DNA of 64,000 bases from NCBI GenBank assembly GCA_034190875.2, contig CM067346.1, positions 48,282,684 through 48,346,683 of the forward strand, read 5' to 3'. Of this stretch, positions 1 to 11,400 are shown piece by piece. This stretch comes from Urechis unicinctus (taxonomy: Eukaryota; Annelida; Polychaeta; Xenopneusta; Urechidae). The notes under the pieces were generated by a model. That model saw nothing but the letters and a program-made list of their open reading frames with translations. It was not told the DNA's origin and made no database searches. The position numbers were made by a program, and so were the translations under genes. Numbering within the stretch: the first letter of the stretch is position 1; each line of letters starts with the position of its first letter.

Positions 1-1107
1 ATCATTGATTGTGCATGGTACACATCAGTACTACTACATTCATCAATGATGTGTAATTAAAATAGCATATAACATTCATGGGAGTTTGATGTAAAATGGC
101 ATCAATATATTTCTTAAGGTTTGGTCACAGGTACATATTTTGCAGCACTATTTGAATCCACAGCCACCGTGTATATCATCAAGAGTACTTCATAAGCATT
201 GCAACGTTTGACCTTCAGGAATTTCAAGGTTGTAATCAATATATCTACAATCATTACGATCCAGGTTATATCTTAATTGGTCTCATTTGGCTTCAAGCGA
301 TTCGGTAAATCTCGACAACCATCAAAGTGCCAAAAAAAGCCTGATTTATTCCGAATATGCACGCATCATATAATAGAAGTAGACTTCGTTATCAAGATCG
401 CAAGTGCCGTGGTAATTATTTGCGGAGTTAGTGGGCTCTCTGACCTTCTAAGAGTGGCTTTAGGATGACGCTGATTAAATGGTATTTGCACCCTGAATAT
501 GAATTTCATGATTAGTGATACCGTGCGCCCAAGAAAATTCGCACCCTGAATATCAATTACAATCTCTTTGAAACAGTGCGTCCTGATAGATTAGTGGCTA
601 CTTAAGTCATTCTCCAGAGCAGAGGATGCTGCACGTACCCACGCAATCAATGTCTGCCTCAGGCAACGAAGCACTATGAATTTGACCTGTGCTTGACCTC
701 CTGGTCGCGCGCTTTCCGAAAGGGCGCAGTGTTGGTTTCGATGTAAACATGGGCATCGTTCGCAACCGGAGACGCAATGTCCCAGAAATGTACTCCGTGA
801 AAAGTAATTAAATTTATTTGCTGCCCCCAAGTCGTCATTATACTCTTAAAATGACAATTTCACGAAGGCTTCGTCGATGACATTGTTGAATGACCCGAAG
901 TGCTCGTCAAGACGATTGCACTGACGCTAACATGAAATAGTTCTGAAAATAAATCTATATAACAAAAGCTATAGAGAGTTTGAATGTGTGAAAAAGTCAT
1001 AAGTGGAAATATAATTACCCATGCTAAATACTTATTTCAAAAATAATTAATTAAACGGCAAAAAGCGTATTGCTATCTTGGGGCAACAATTATTCCATCG
1101 CCAGGCA
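1..1107. other. Intergenic DNA with one dispersed-repeat copy
   Basis: I see no gene here. Bases about 195-575 form one copy of a dispersed repeat whose second copy is at about 10,957-11,335 (listed separately). The rest is AT-rich DNA with short random reading frames only. The right edge abuts the left terminal repeat of the hAT element that starts at 1,108. Confidence 0.6.
195..575 (+). repeat. Dispersed repeat family A, copy 1
   Basis: This stretch aligns by eye with about 10,957-11,335 in the same orientation. Shared blocks include GCATTGCAAC near the start, TCCAGGTTATA, GGTCTCATTTGGCTT, ACGCATCATATAA, GTTAGTGGGCTCTCTGACC and GACGCTGATTAAATGG. Divergence is substantial, roughly one base in five to seven, so the copies are old. 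No protein is encoded and I cannot assign a family. Confidence 0.75.
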
Positions 1108-1631
1108 CAGGGTATTAGCCAGCCACCCGTCTGCCCGCCATTGGGGGGGGGGGGGGCACTTTCGAATTCTGACGGGCAAATATCATCTTCGGCGGGTTAC
1201 GGACTGAAAAATACCGACGTCTAAATTAGCGCGCGCCCGTAGCGGGGCGATATCGCTCTCAACTGTGCCGTCCACTGGGCGCAGTGTTTCATTTCTAAGA
1301 ATCAAAGAGCTTAAATTACGCATGTAGTTTCTTTGATATAGAACCTGGACGCGCATCCTACGGAATAACGTCATTTCCGAGTCAGTCAAAATACCGCAGC
1401 TGTACAAAGTGAAAATCGCACCGATACGCTGATGGCAATTACCGCGCACAGCTAGACTTAATTATCTCTGCAAGGGGATATTTTCCAAGATGCAGCACAA
1501 GCGAGAACTTTGTATATTGGAGGGGTTTTGGGGCATGAGAATACTTAACTACCTCAGTCGACAGGAGTTTTAGTATGACCAGTCGACTTGTTGTCAAACT
1601 TCATTCAAATGGACACGGCGCTATGGAATGA

Positions 1632-1909
1632 ATGGAATCGCTTGTTTCGTCATTATTTGAGCCTCGAACTATTGTTTTCACAAATATGAACGACGCATCT
1701 GTGAGACAACGCCTGCCAAACTGGGCAAGTACGTTCACAGCGGACCGGGTCAGTTACTGCCCACGATCTTCAGTACAACACACGTCAATTTGGAAGCGCT
1801 CAGGTCAGCACGCGATATGGAAAAGACTGTTTCCCAAAAAAAATAATCGAATCTCCTCCACAAGGACATCGAAATATCCGGCAATTGACTCGTTTTTCAT
1901 TCAAAAGGT
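1632..1909 (+). pseudogene. Candidate 5' exon of hAT transposase remnant
   Basis: An open frame of about 92 codons ends ...AIDSFFIQK immediately before a good splice donor, GTAAGC at 1,910. Endings of the type IDSFF are common in the N-terminal region of some hAT transposases, before the zinc-finger and RNase H-like parts. The exon sits just inside the hAT terminal repeats and on the same strand as the C-terminal hAT exon. The assignment rests on position and this short motif, so it is tentative. Confidence 0.35.
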
Positions 1910-2087
1910 AAGCTAACACTATAATTTGTTTCAGTTATTAAAAAGGCCTGTTGAAGTTTAATTTGAAGCCAGAATGAGTTAGTTATCCTTCAAATCGCAC
2001 AATGAATTTTCTTGAAGACCGCCTCTTAAAATAATTGATAAAATGATTAGACAAGTGTTTAGCAAGTATTACCTTTTTGCCATATAG

Positions 2088-2354
2088 AATAGAGATGGAG
2101 TTGACAACCATGATCCGCCAGAAACAAGCCCAGAGGAGTCAACGTCTCCCCGAGAGACGTCAAGCTCACCTCCAACCCCACTTATAGCAAGTGATCCTGC
2201 CATCCCGTCCATATCCATATCTCCGCAACAGGAACCAAACCCAGCACAACAAAGCAAGAGCCTGATGACCAATTCCTGACACCAACAGAGCTGATCACGA
2301 AGATATTTTGGGGGGGGGGGGGTGCAAACCATCAAAACCAACGCCTTTATCCAA
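2088..2354 (+). pseudogene. Candidate middle exon of hAT transposase remnant
   Basis: This stretch follows an acceptor-like CATATAG (2,081-2,087) and ends before a donor-like GTATGT (2,355). It reads as a proline/serine-rich stretch (PPETSPEES, SSSPPTPL) in phase with the upstream exon, but meets a TGA at 2,277-2,279. The last third is open in another frame that matches the phase of the next exon. A 13-base G tract near the end has probably disturbed the frame. This is a decayed DNA-transposon gene rather than a host gene, and the exon limits are predictions. Confidence 0.3.
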
Positions 2355-2533
2355 GTATGTAGTTATTGTCTGATTAATGTAAAGACAAATGTCATGAATA
2401 GAAATTTCAAGAACACAATTGTATAGATTTATTCATTGCATGCTTTAAATTGTATTATCAGGCAGCTGATAGATATTTTGATAGGCAATTATTTTTGATA
2501 ACGATTAAACTTTATAATATTTGTTCTGTGCAG

Positions 2534-2757
2534 GCATGTTCCGCTTGATGTCCGCATCTTTGTGTATCATGGTGGGAAATGCTGAGGCAGAAAGAGTGTT
2601 TTCAACTCAGAATCAAATTAAGACCAGTGTCAGAAACAGGTTGACAATCGAAAGACTGGAGCAGCTAATCAGAGAGAGCTATGAAAAAGTCCTAGCAGAT
2701 GAGTTGAACTTTAATCAAGCTGCAGATCACTTCCGTAATGTCCCTAGACAATTATGA
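2534..2757 (+). pseudogene. hAT transposase C-terminal dimerisation exon
   Basis: The exon starts after TTCTGTGCAG (acceptor, ending 2,533) and ends at a TGA stop. The core GNAEAERVFSTQNQIKTSVRN followed by RLTIERLEQLIR is the hallmark hAT C-terminal dimerisation motif (family consensus close to NAxxERxFSxxxxIKTxxRN). The short tail after it is normal for the family. The catalytic RNase H-like core upstream is not recognisable, so this is the surviving end of a deleted transposase. A polyadenylation signal lies about 115 bases downstream. Confidence 0.75.
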
Positions 2758-3111
2758 GTAGTGATCTGATAATGTACTCGCATATTAGTTGCTTTAACAT
2801 TATACCAATGTTTGATTTATTGCCAAGTTTATTTTGTATTTTGTAAAAGAAAATACATTACTTTGGCCATAAATAAAAGCCAGGTAAGCTCTTAGTCACT
2901 ATTCACTGGTTCCCAAGACAATAGTTTAAAATACATGATTACAAATATATTTTCTATTTAGAGTCATCATGTACCTTTGGAAAACATATTTTGTTACTAT
3001 GTGATTACGAACAACGGTGTCTGATGTGTGGCGTCGATAACCGGTCGCGCTCCGCGCAATATTCCTTGCGTCACTTTTTCCGCTGGTAAAAAAAAATCAT
3101 GGCTAATACCC

Positions 3112-3770
3112 AATCAATACATCAATCCAATCATAAATCAGTTGATCAATTAATCAATCGACTAAACTATTAATTAGTCGATCGAAAAATCGACCAATCA
3201 GTTATCTACCACTGGATATCATATGAAACGGTGTACATTATGACATAACGGAATAATTTAGTGTCGCACCTATACGTCCATGTCAACAATACGTCCAAGT
3301 CATTCGGCTCACTTAGAGGTGCTTGGAATCATATTCCTAAACTCCATACTTACTTGCAATCTAATAACACCTTTTACACAAAATTACACAATGACCGTTC
3401 TTCATCTTTACCTAATGATACTCTTACAAATTACACTCAATCGCCTATATGCAGTTACTCATGACTTGGGCAGTACGTTTGCTTCCCATTCTCCTATAGA
3501 AATGGGGAAATGAAAGCCCCATCCATTAACATTCATACATACTGCTGGTGCTTCCAAATCCTCATGTGAATTTTAGGCATCTTAGTATCCAATTTTCTCG
3601 TTAAGCATTATAGATAAAAGGAAAATGTGGTCACAAGATTCTTCATAGGCACCCTCCCGTAAATGTGTTGATCACCAGCAGACAACCATCGTAGTAGATC
3701 TTGTTCATACAGATCCAAGCCATCCAACTTGGAGGTGAATACATAGTTGCATAATCAATTGGACAACAAT
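3112..3770. repeat. AATC-rich tract and degenerate dispersed repeat B, copy 1
   Basis: From about 3,107 to 3,210 the sequence is built of degenerate AATC/GATC tetramers. It is followed by a segment (TGGATATCATA ... CATAACGG ... ATGTCAACAATA) that recurs, more diverged, after the AATC tract at 11,400-11,740. No protein gene is evident up to the minisatellite at 3,771. Confidence 0.45.
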
Positions 3771-4432
3771 GCCCCTTCTACTAGACTAATTGACTTCAAA
3801 TTGTCCCTTCTCTGTGATTAATTGACTTCAAATTGCCCCTTCTCCTGGATTAATTGACTTCACATTACCCCTTCTCCTGGATTAATTGACTTCACCTTAC
3901 CCCTTCTCCTGGATTAATTGACTTCAAATTGCCCCTTCTCCTGGATTAATTGACTTCACATTACCCCTTCTCCTGGATTAATTGACTTCACATTACCCCT
4001 TCTCCTGGATTAATTGACTTCACATAACCCCTTCTCCTGGATTAATTGACTTCACATTACCCCTTCTCCTGGATTAATTGACTTCACATTACCCCTTCTC
4101 CTGGATTAATTGACTTCACATTACCCCTTCTCCTGGATTAATTGACTTCACATAACCCCTTCTCCTGGATTAATTGACTTCAAATTGCCCCTTATCCTGG
4201 ATTAACTGATTTCTAATTACCCCTTCTCATGGATTACCTGATTTCACATTACCCCTTCTCATGGATTATCTGATTTCACATTACCCCTTCTCCTGGATTA
4301 ATTGACTTCACATTACCCCTTCTCCTGGATTAATTGACTTCACATTACCTCTTCTCCTTGATAAATTGACTTCAATTTGCCCCTTTTCATGGATTAACTG
4401 ATTTCAAACTGCCCCTTCTCAAGGTTAATTTC
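3771..4432 (+). repeat. 32-bp minisatellite, about 20 copies
   Basis: Head-to-tail array with unit period 32 bp: CCCCTTCTCCTGGATTAATT followed by GACTTCACATTA. The central copies are nearly identical, and the outermost copies at both ends are more diverged (ATGGATTAACTGATTTC variants at the right end). No spacers separate the units, so this is not a CRISPR array. It is intergenic with no coding potential. Confidence 0.95.
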
Positions 4433-6204
4433 GAATATAGCAGTTATACAAACGGAGGGGAAATAGATCAAAAGTTGCCTATTTGAAACCCACAATAGTT
4501 ACAGAATTACCTGTTGAACACATCCGTGAACTACACTTGTTTAAAAAGACCTTACAGCGCTTTGATGATTATTGCAGATAATACCAAAGAGATTGTAGAA
4601 ACGACATTCTACGGAAAATGAAAAGGTAACGGCAAAGTTGAATGGACTTAACTTTCTACAAGTTGAACACATCTCACCTTAATGGGCTATTGTGCTGTAA
4701 ATTTAGGTCTTGTAGAGCCTTCTAAAGTGTAATTATACAATGTAACAGCAAGAATCAAGCTAGTAGGATACGCTGTATTTCTTAGAATTTCCATCAATCA
4801 TTATCTTTACAAAATCATTTAGGTGTGTAAAGAGATGCGTTAAATACAAAACGATCGATATACGTTAATATATTCTGGATCTTAATATATTCCCAGCATA
4901 TACCAAATTTTATGGTCATTACATTATTGCCAGGAACGCAGATGTGATATCTGTGCGGTGTGCGGTGTGAGTTTGCACCATGTCAGGGGCATTAAAGCCT
5001 TTCACCCTAGATGAGACATGCTGCAATACAGGACAATCCGGTTAACTTTGATATGACACGTAGGTGTACGGGGACAGTGTGGACGGTGATGGCAATATAC
5101 ACTAATGGAGAAACACGTGGTGCGGTATGACCAACGGAGCGACATATACATCCGTTTTACGTCATACGACGATAGACAATACAATCAATATGCACGGCTT
5201 ATAAACGAGAAATTTGAGTCTTTATATTCATGGAAACCAGTTCGTGAGGGAGAGACTCAAGGATCTAAGAAATTGTCAAATCGGCAGTTCTTGCATGAAT
5301 AACCCAAGCAGCATTTAAACATCGTACTTGGTATTAATCTTGAAGGCAACGCATTTACGGACCGATCAAACAAGAACAGTAAACCTACACTACGAGTACA
5401 TGCATTGAATTGATAACGGGCATAGTAAATCACAGACTCAAAACTGCTGTAGAAATTGCCCATCAAATGATGTATTCAATTCCATACTAAATTGTGACAA
5501 CCGCATGTCTCTGGTGATTAAGACTATATCGATGTAAACATTATCAATCTTTTTACGGTTTCGCGTCACAGTCTGCAGTTTCAGACAAAGTATTTCTAGG
5601 TGGGCCATTGTTCAGCTATGTTCTCTATCGGCAAGATACGCCCGCCTGTTACCGAGGAGGAGCCATGTATCCACCAACCCTACTGTATCAATAATGCCAG
5701 TCGCAAACACGTTGCAATTGATACGGGGCGTGCCAACAATCACATAATTAGTTTGAAATCAATCCTATTGAGCACTGCGAGTCGAGGGACGATTGACAAA
5801 TTCATTTAGGATTCCATGCCACGTAGAACCAAGCAATCAACGATAGTCTCCATTTCAAAGAGATGTTCTGAATGGTCAAACTAAGGTGAACACCTCAATC
5901 TAATTAAGCTCGCCTTTCAATCAAGTGTTACAACAAACAGCTCGTTCGTTCTGTCATCAAATCCTGCAAAGCCATTCATCAACTTTGACCGCGTTGAAAT
6001 CTTCAGCCAGAGGAGGTGAGTGACAAGTCAGTGAGGGTTCAATAACCCTGTAGATGTAAAACCGAGCTACCAACGATCGTCTGCACATCCTAAATCATTA
6101 AACAGTCCCTACATCAAACGAGTTGTGAGTTGTGAGAGCTACTGCAAATACCTCATCCCGTCGGCGTCCGTGAATCCTACTTAACCCTGTTAGAACTACA
6201 CCTT
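4433..6204. other. Intergenic, nothing recognised
   Basis: AT-rich DNA with only short open frames (70 codons or fewer). I see no splice-compatible exons, RNA genes or transposon ends. Bases 4,433-5,000 and 5,470-6,200 are featureless to the eye. Confidence 0.5.
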
Positions 6205-6274
6205 TATAGGTAATAGGGCTGCTGACGTAGGGGTGACATTTGTGACCCCTGCGTCAGCAGCCCTATTACCTATA
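6205..6274. repeat. Near-perfect 34-bp inverted repeat (hairpin)
   Basis: The left arm 6,205-6,238 (starts TATAGGTAATAGGGCTGCTG) is matched by the right arm 6,241-6,274 (ends CAGCAGCCCTATTACCTATA). There are two mismatches in 34 pairs and a 2-base loop. In single-stranded DNA or RNA this would form a very stable stem. It could be a tiny palindromic MITE, a foldback-element remnant, or a transcribed hairpin. Confidence 0.9.
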
Positions 6275-8930
6275 CTACTCCTTCATACAATCAATATTAG
6301 GATCCCTGATGCCCATCACTAGGTCAGACTCCAGGGGTGATAAAAGAGTTCAGGACTAAGTCTACAGTCGAGGGATGTTGACTGGCTTTATTCGTGTAGT
6401 GATGCTTCTAAATACGGCACCTAAATCGTCAAATTAATTAGGGAAGGGAATTAACCAATACGGCGGTCCCGATTCCAAATATACCTCGAGCCTGTAGCTG
6501 GTTTCAATGATAAGGTGAAAATCGCGATGTTGGTGTGTGTGTATCCGCTAGCGACACAAATAGCCTTCTCAGAACACGAACAGCTAGTTGCAGCGATGGA
6601 ATGTGACTGTGTAATACAATGTCTGCACCGTTTGACAGAGAGATTCCTGGTCCTTTACCTGTCTTATTTACTCTCCGAAGGAAATTTAAATGCCTGCGTC
6701 ACAGAGTTTGCGTTGGTAACGCAACAGATGCAGTTAGGCATTGCAATATGTAGGAGAAGGGCTGCATCAGATAAAAACCCGGTTCATTTGGTTAGCGAGT
6801 GTAGATCTATGGGGAAAGATTTGTCAAGTCTAACTGAAAGATCATCTGCAGAATCAGAAACCCAATAGTTATAAAATGCAGCCGTAAATCACATGAAATG
6901 TGATCACTATGAAGATGTTTCATTTGCTTTGGTCGTTTGATTCAGAGAGAACTGAGAGCGCCCCAGGTTGAGATGCCTCGATGTACACCATCATTATATC
7001 GCGGAAGAGGGTACTTTCAGGTCTGTAGACAAAACCAATCTAATGGGTGTCTGGTATTATTCATGCAGCCCTAGGTCTTATTATCAAAAGGTTTTACGTG
7101 CACTTCAGAACTGATACAAACTTGATAACCCAAGCTGTTAGGTTGTGAACACTGCATTAAATTTACAATCTAAAATATTCTGACCATGTAAATAACACAA
7201 AGAAAGGTTATTAATACACTACAAATCTTCAGGCCATGAAGATAATTGACGCAATACCAAAAAAAAATAAAGATATAATAGCTTTCTCATTCATAACCAT
7301 TAGAAGTCGCAGAATAAGCCAACAACGCATTTTCTTCTGATTATGTAATATATAGCCTGAAGACTCCATGACGTGTGAATAAATAGACCTTAAAGATTTC
7401 TCCTGAATTCTGCATTAACATCAATGCGAAAGAATCAGCAATATTTGAGAAGAGGGGAATCAATCCTATCGGAACATCCCTAAAGGAAAGCGAGTTAATA
7501 TGCTATATTTTTCCGTTTTGCAAAAGATTTAATGACAGCAACTCGCGACACTAGCAACATGCATTCCCACTCAGGGCTAGATTGAAATCAAGGAAACTAA
7601 GACTCTCTCTCTGTTTTTTTAGTTCGTGCCTTAAAAAGAGCCAGTCAACTGAGATCGCGTCTGCTACTACACAGGGTCAGATTTAGGATCAGGAATAGAC
7701 GTGATAGTTACTTCAACCACAGTGAAATAGGCAGTGTTTCCCATATCAGCAGTTACGCGTCACCATTTAAGACCCGTCTACATTTATTAAGCCTTCAGTG
7801 GTACAAATGATTACCTCCAGAAGTTCTTTGGTGGCAAATACAAGTCAAGATAAGTTAAATCGAATAGATTTGAACGGATGTCGAATCTACTGGTATATGC
7901 ATGCAGGTAAGTAACAAATGCCCGCTCCCAAACCCCTGCCGACTCTATCTTCTATCGGTTTAATCGATTAAGGTATGCAACGGGTAAAAATAATTATACT
8001 TACAAAGTGGGTTGTGAATAATACGACCGCCATATCTGCATACGGTATTTCAAGATTATTACATGGGAAATATGAGATCTGACAGTCGAACTTTATATTG
8101 AAGTATTAGACTGTACTGTTAAATTCGATTTATGAATAGGAAAGCAGTCAATCAAATGAACATATTTGAACATTATTCAACCCACACCCCTCCCCAGTGT
8201 GGGGGTTACAAAAATGAATTTGGAGAGAGGGTATCATGTTCAAAACCCTAAATGATATGGCGCTATCTGAAATTAGGGGTCAAAATGATATTGGCCTATT
8301 AAAATCAAGACTCAAAGTGATATAGTCAAATGTTGTGAAATGAAATACATACACACAGCTTTACAATAAAGTATTTATTAAATAGATCCAATAGTTTTGT
8401 GTAAGAGACATAACATGATGCAGCAAAATCAGAGGCTGTACTGTAACATAAGTACTTTTGTATATATTCACCATAAGCCATATGGCAAAAAAAGTATATA
8501 CTAACGTTTTTAGACCTGCTAGATTTTTATATTGAATAAGAAGTACATGAAATAAGCATACATAAGAACAAGCAAAACACCACAGAAGCATGTGATAACA
8601 AATAAGGTCAACCTAATAAACATATTGACCTGATGTGCTGATGTATTGTTGCATTAGCGAGTATGAACCATCCCCTAGTATAACTGATACATCAACACAA
8701 AGCACAAAACATTCAGCTTATTGAGCCAACAATTAGAAATGGAAAATAAACGATAATATTCTTTAATATTTACTGGCACTCATGATAAATAATCTTTCGA
8801 TTCCTTGATGATTTCCGGGTACACGTTCTAAAACCCTTCTGCCATGATCGCTTTCAAACTCCCTGTGTGGACGTGAAGACATTGGGTTTCCCTGTCTGGG
8901 AGCGGGTCGCATGTGGAGGAGTATGGCTTC
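6275..8930. other. Intergenic, nothing recognised
   Basis: No recognisable gene. One open frame of 117 codons (6,515-6,868, plus) has no similarity that I can name and opens with a GTG codon rather than ATG. Around 8,170-8,340 there is a pyrimidine/purine-biased stretch beginning with a small CCACACCCC...GTGTGGGGG stem. The remainder is AT-rich filler. Confidence 0.45.
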
Positions 8931-9209
8931 CTACTCCAGCGATGTCATTGCAAGTAGGTTGGTGACTTCGTCAGCGACAAGATTTATGTTCGCGATCACA
9001 CCACTAAATTTCACAGTAGCTGTTTCCATTCCACGAATGGTGTACAGGGAACTTTCTTCTTTATTTAGCGGCAGATGAACTTTAATATATCCAGCTTGTG
9101 TGTCAGAGAATGACGTCTCAAATCTTCCCCATGATGCTACATGCGGATATAATACGCAACGAGAAATTATTTGTTTCGTTGAGCACGTAGTAATCAAATA
9201 GCCACACAT
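8931..9209 (-). CDS. Unidentified 92-residue open reading frame
   Basis: A minus-strand ATG-to-stop frame encodes MCGYLITTCSTK...NLLAMTSLE. Its composition is unusually protein-like compared with other frames nearby: a balanced mix of charged and hydrophobic residues, a possible amphipathic helix at the C-terminus (VIANINLVADEVTNLLAM), and no low complexity. I cannot assign a family, and no flanking splice sites or poly(A) signal settle the matter. It could be a small single-exon gene, one exon of a larger gene, or chance. Confidence 0.25.
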   Translation of the reverse strand: MCGYLITTCSTKQIISRCVLYPHVASWGRFETSFSDTQAGYIKVHLPLNKEESSLYTIRGMETATVKFSGVIANINLVADEVTNLLAMTSLE

Positions 9210-10384
9210 AACTCCCAGCGACAGCTTCAGATTCAGTTGAGGATAGCAATACCTCGATCTAACACAATGATATAAAATTCATGGCGCAATTGTTGGTTGT
9301 CTTTGCACGTGGTTTCGTTCATTTTCATCCGAGACTTCTAGAGCGCATGAAGTTCACAGACGTTGTTTGTCGCGCAAATATCGCGCAAAGATAAGTCTCT
9401 GTGGAGCGGTGTGAACCCTTTAATAATTGCGGTTTCCCCTTTACGCCTTAAACGTTGAAATCGCGATTTTAATTCCATGTGGAATCAGAAATTCCCTCAA
9501 TATTAAGATGTGCAATATTATCCTGAAAAGCCATTATACACTAAAAGAAAGCTGAAATAATGGACCCTGCTCATAATACCCTGTTTATTTTTTTTGTAAG
9601 ACGCTAGGCATTTAGGCCAAGCGTTCTAAGCCGCATGCGTCATGGCCTATATTTAGCTGTGATATCACACTTACAATAGATGATACGCTAGCGTCTGTAA
9701 GACACTAAAATATGATATTGTTTTGAAAGTACATCACCTGATGTGTAGGACGTCGGTAGCACAACCAGTACGCGCCTGTGTGTTATCATTAAACACACTT
9801 GTTGCGTCGTTTTGACTGCGCGACGCGAATGCACGAGACGTGAGTTGAAAATCGGTACCGCGAGCAAGTATTTATCTCACACTAACGTTTGTGGCGATGC
9901 TGGCGCACAAATTCGGTTGACATATGTGGTTACTATTTCGATCGCTAAAACTAGGTATTGTTGAAACATAAAAACTGTGATCTCTCAGGATGTGTGCCCT
10001 CTCTGGACTGACTATACCATTATCAGGCCAGATACGTAGGGTTCAACAAGATTTAAAACAAGAGTTTAAACCGCGGAGCATCATTGGGACCCACACCATC
10101 TCTGGGAACCCCCATATATCCCCCCCCCCCCCCCAACAGGGAATTTAAAGATAATGTAAAGGAACGAAACGCGAAATAGAGACAATAATACAGATATTGA
10201 AGGAGTAAGTAAGTGTAGTGTTATAAGCTGCCTCCAAAGGTGAATAGATAAGATTTACCTGATTAAGCAGCCGCTTTCTAGGATAAATGGGAGAGGGCTG
10301 TGAGAGGGAAATCGATGTTGATGATGATGAATAGAAAAGTAGGTGAAGCAGATCAAATTGCGAAAATTATCCTACGGCAAGTCA
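9210..10384. other. Intergenic with short inverted repeat and C-tract
   Basis: No gene is recognised. GTAAGACGCTAG near 9,596-9,608 is mirrored by CTAGCGTCT near 9,690-9,698, possibly the ends of a roughly 100-bp foldback element. A C-homopolymer occurs at about 10,120-10,133. The rest has no discernible structure. Confidence 0.4.
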
Positions 10385-10620
10385 CCACCAGTCGATTGAC
10401 TGGACCAGGCCATTACAGCTTCTCGTCTAGGCGAAATCTGGGCGCGAGTAGTGTGTAGCAGATATTGTCCTTATAAGGACCGATCCACTCAACCACCTGG
10501 ATCCCGTTGTCCACCGTCACGAGTCGCAACCAACGGCCAATAGGCAGCCCACTATTTGTCGCCTCTTACATCATGCAAGAGGATACAGTGGGCTGATACT
10601 ATCCCCGGACCCACAGGGGT
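10385..10620 (-). repeat. SINE-like interspersed repeat
   Basis: Read on the minus strand, the segment contains GTCCGGGGATAGTATC, then TGATGTAAGAGGCGAC, and later GGATCCAGGTGGTTGAGTGG. The GTAAGAGGCGAC core recurs at about 39,245-39,257 inside a BIRC6 intron, and I associate similar cores with abundant tRNA-related SINEs of molluscs. No clear A/B box pair is intact. The family name is not certain. Confidence 0.45.
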
Positions 10621-10956
10621 GGACTACTGAAGGATATTGAATGTCAGCGCAAACGATACCCGGTCGCCACTGCAACATTCCGTGTTCGGTGTGGATGCCA
10701 TAACTGGGTTAACAGCAAGTCAAATCAAGTGGGGCTACTTTATGTTCTGTCTGAGATTGATACAAATACAACGACACAGCGTTCACTACTCGTAGCGTAG
10801 TGTCTATCCAATGACCCACGGAACAATCAGTAACTCCACATTCAATATTGATCTATAATCTGGGCGTGTTAAGGTGAATTACAATGTTTGGGAGTTGATG
10901 CATATAAATCGTCCCTCACTCTGATGCTGCCCCTCACTCAGTGTCGATACCCCTGG

Positions 10957-11335
10957 CGGCATTGCAACTTTTAACCTCCAGGAGTTATCAATAATATCTA
11001 TGAATATTACACTCCAGGTTATACTTTCATTGGCTGGATAACCATACAAAGGATGTTCAGACGGTCTCATTTGGCTTAAAACGTTTTAGTAAATCTCGAT
11101 CACCATAAAAATGCCAAATACAACCTGATTTATTGTGAATGTGAACGCATCATATAACAGAAGGAGATTGCCAGTGCCGAGGTAATCATTTGCCGTGTTA
11201 GTGGGCTCTCTGACCTTTTAGGAGTGGCTTTAGGACGACGCTGATTAAATGGTGTTTTGCACACTGAATATGAATTACATGCTTGGTGATACTGTGTGCT
11301 CTAGCGAATTCTAAGCTTCTTTGAAGTAACTTATG
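10957..11335 (+). repeat. Dispersed repeat family A, copy 2
   Basis: Second copy of the repeat at about 195-575, same orientation and roughly the same length. It carries a small insertion (GCTGGATAACCATACAAAGG region, about 11,033-11,052) not present in copy 1. The two copies are about 10.7 kb apart. Noncoding. Confidence 0.75.
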
Positions 11336-11400
11336 CGGCTAATTAAAACACGGACAAATACCTATTTTAACCAAGTAATGTAAAGATATGGAACAACAGA

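Larger units (their letters stand above)
1108..3111 (+). mobile_element. hAT-superfamily DNA transposon, decayed
   Basis: The left end begins CAGGGTATTAGCCA (1,108-1,121). The right end carries the reverse complement TGGCTAATACCC (3,100-3,111), a 12-bp match to the left end and a hAT-style CAGGG terminus. Between them lie a C-terminal hAT dimerisation exon (2,534-2,757), a polyadenylation signal AATAAA at 2,872-2,877, and two plausible upstream coding exons. I could not find a matching 8-bp target duplication, so the ends are eroded or one boundary is off. A 13-base G run (2,309-2,321) interrupts the coding part. The element is probably immobile. Confidence 0.65.

Noticed and set aside
3771-4432. 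Possible CRISPR array
   Set aside because: Units are contiguous with no unique spacers, no cas genes are present, and the genome is animal.
6515-6868. 117-codon plus-strand frame
   Set aside because: It opens with GTG, has no recognisable domain, and lies in repeat-poor AT-rich DNA with no splice or poly(A) context. Chance is the simplest explanation.
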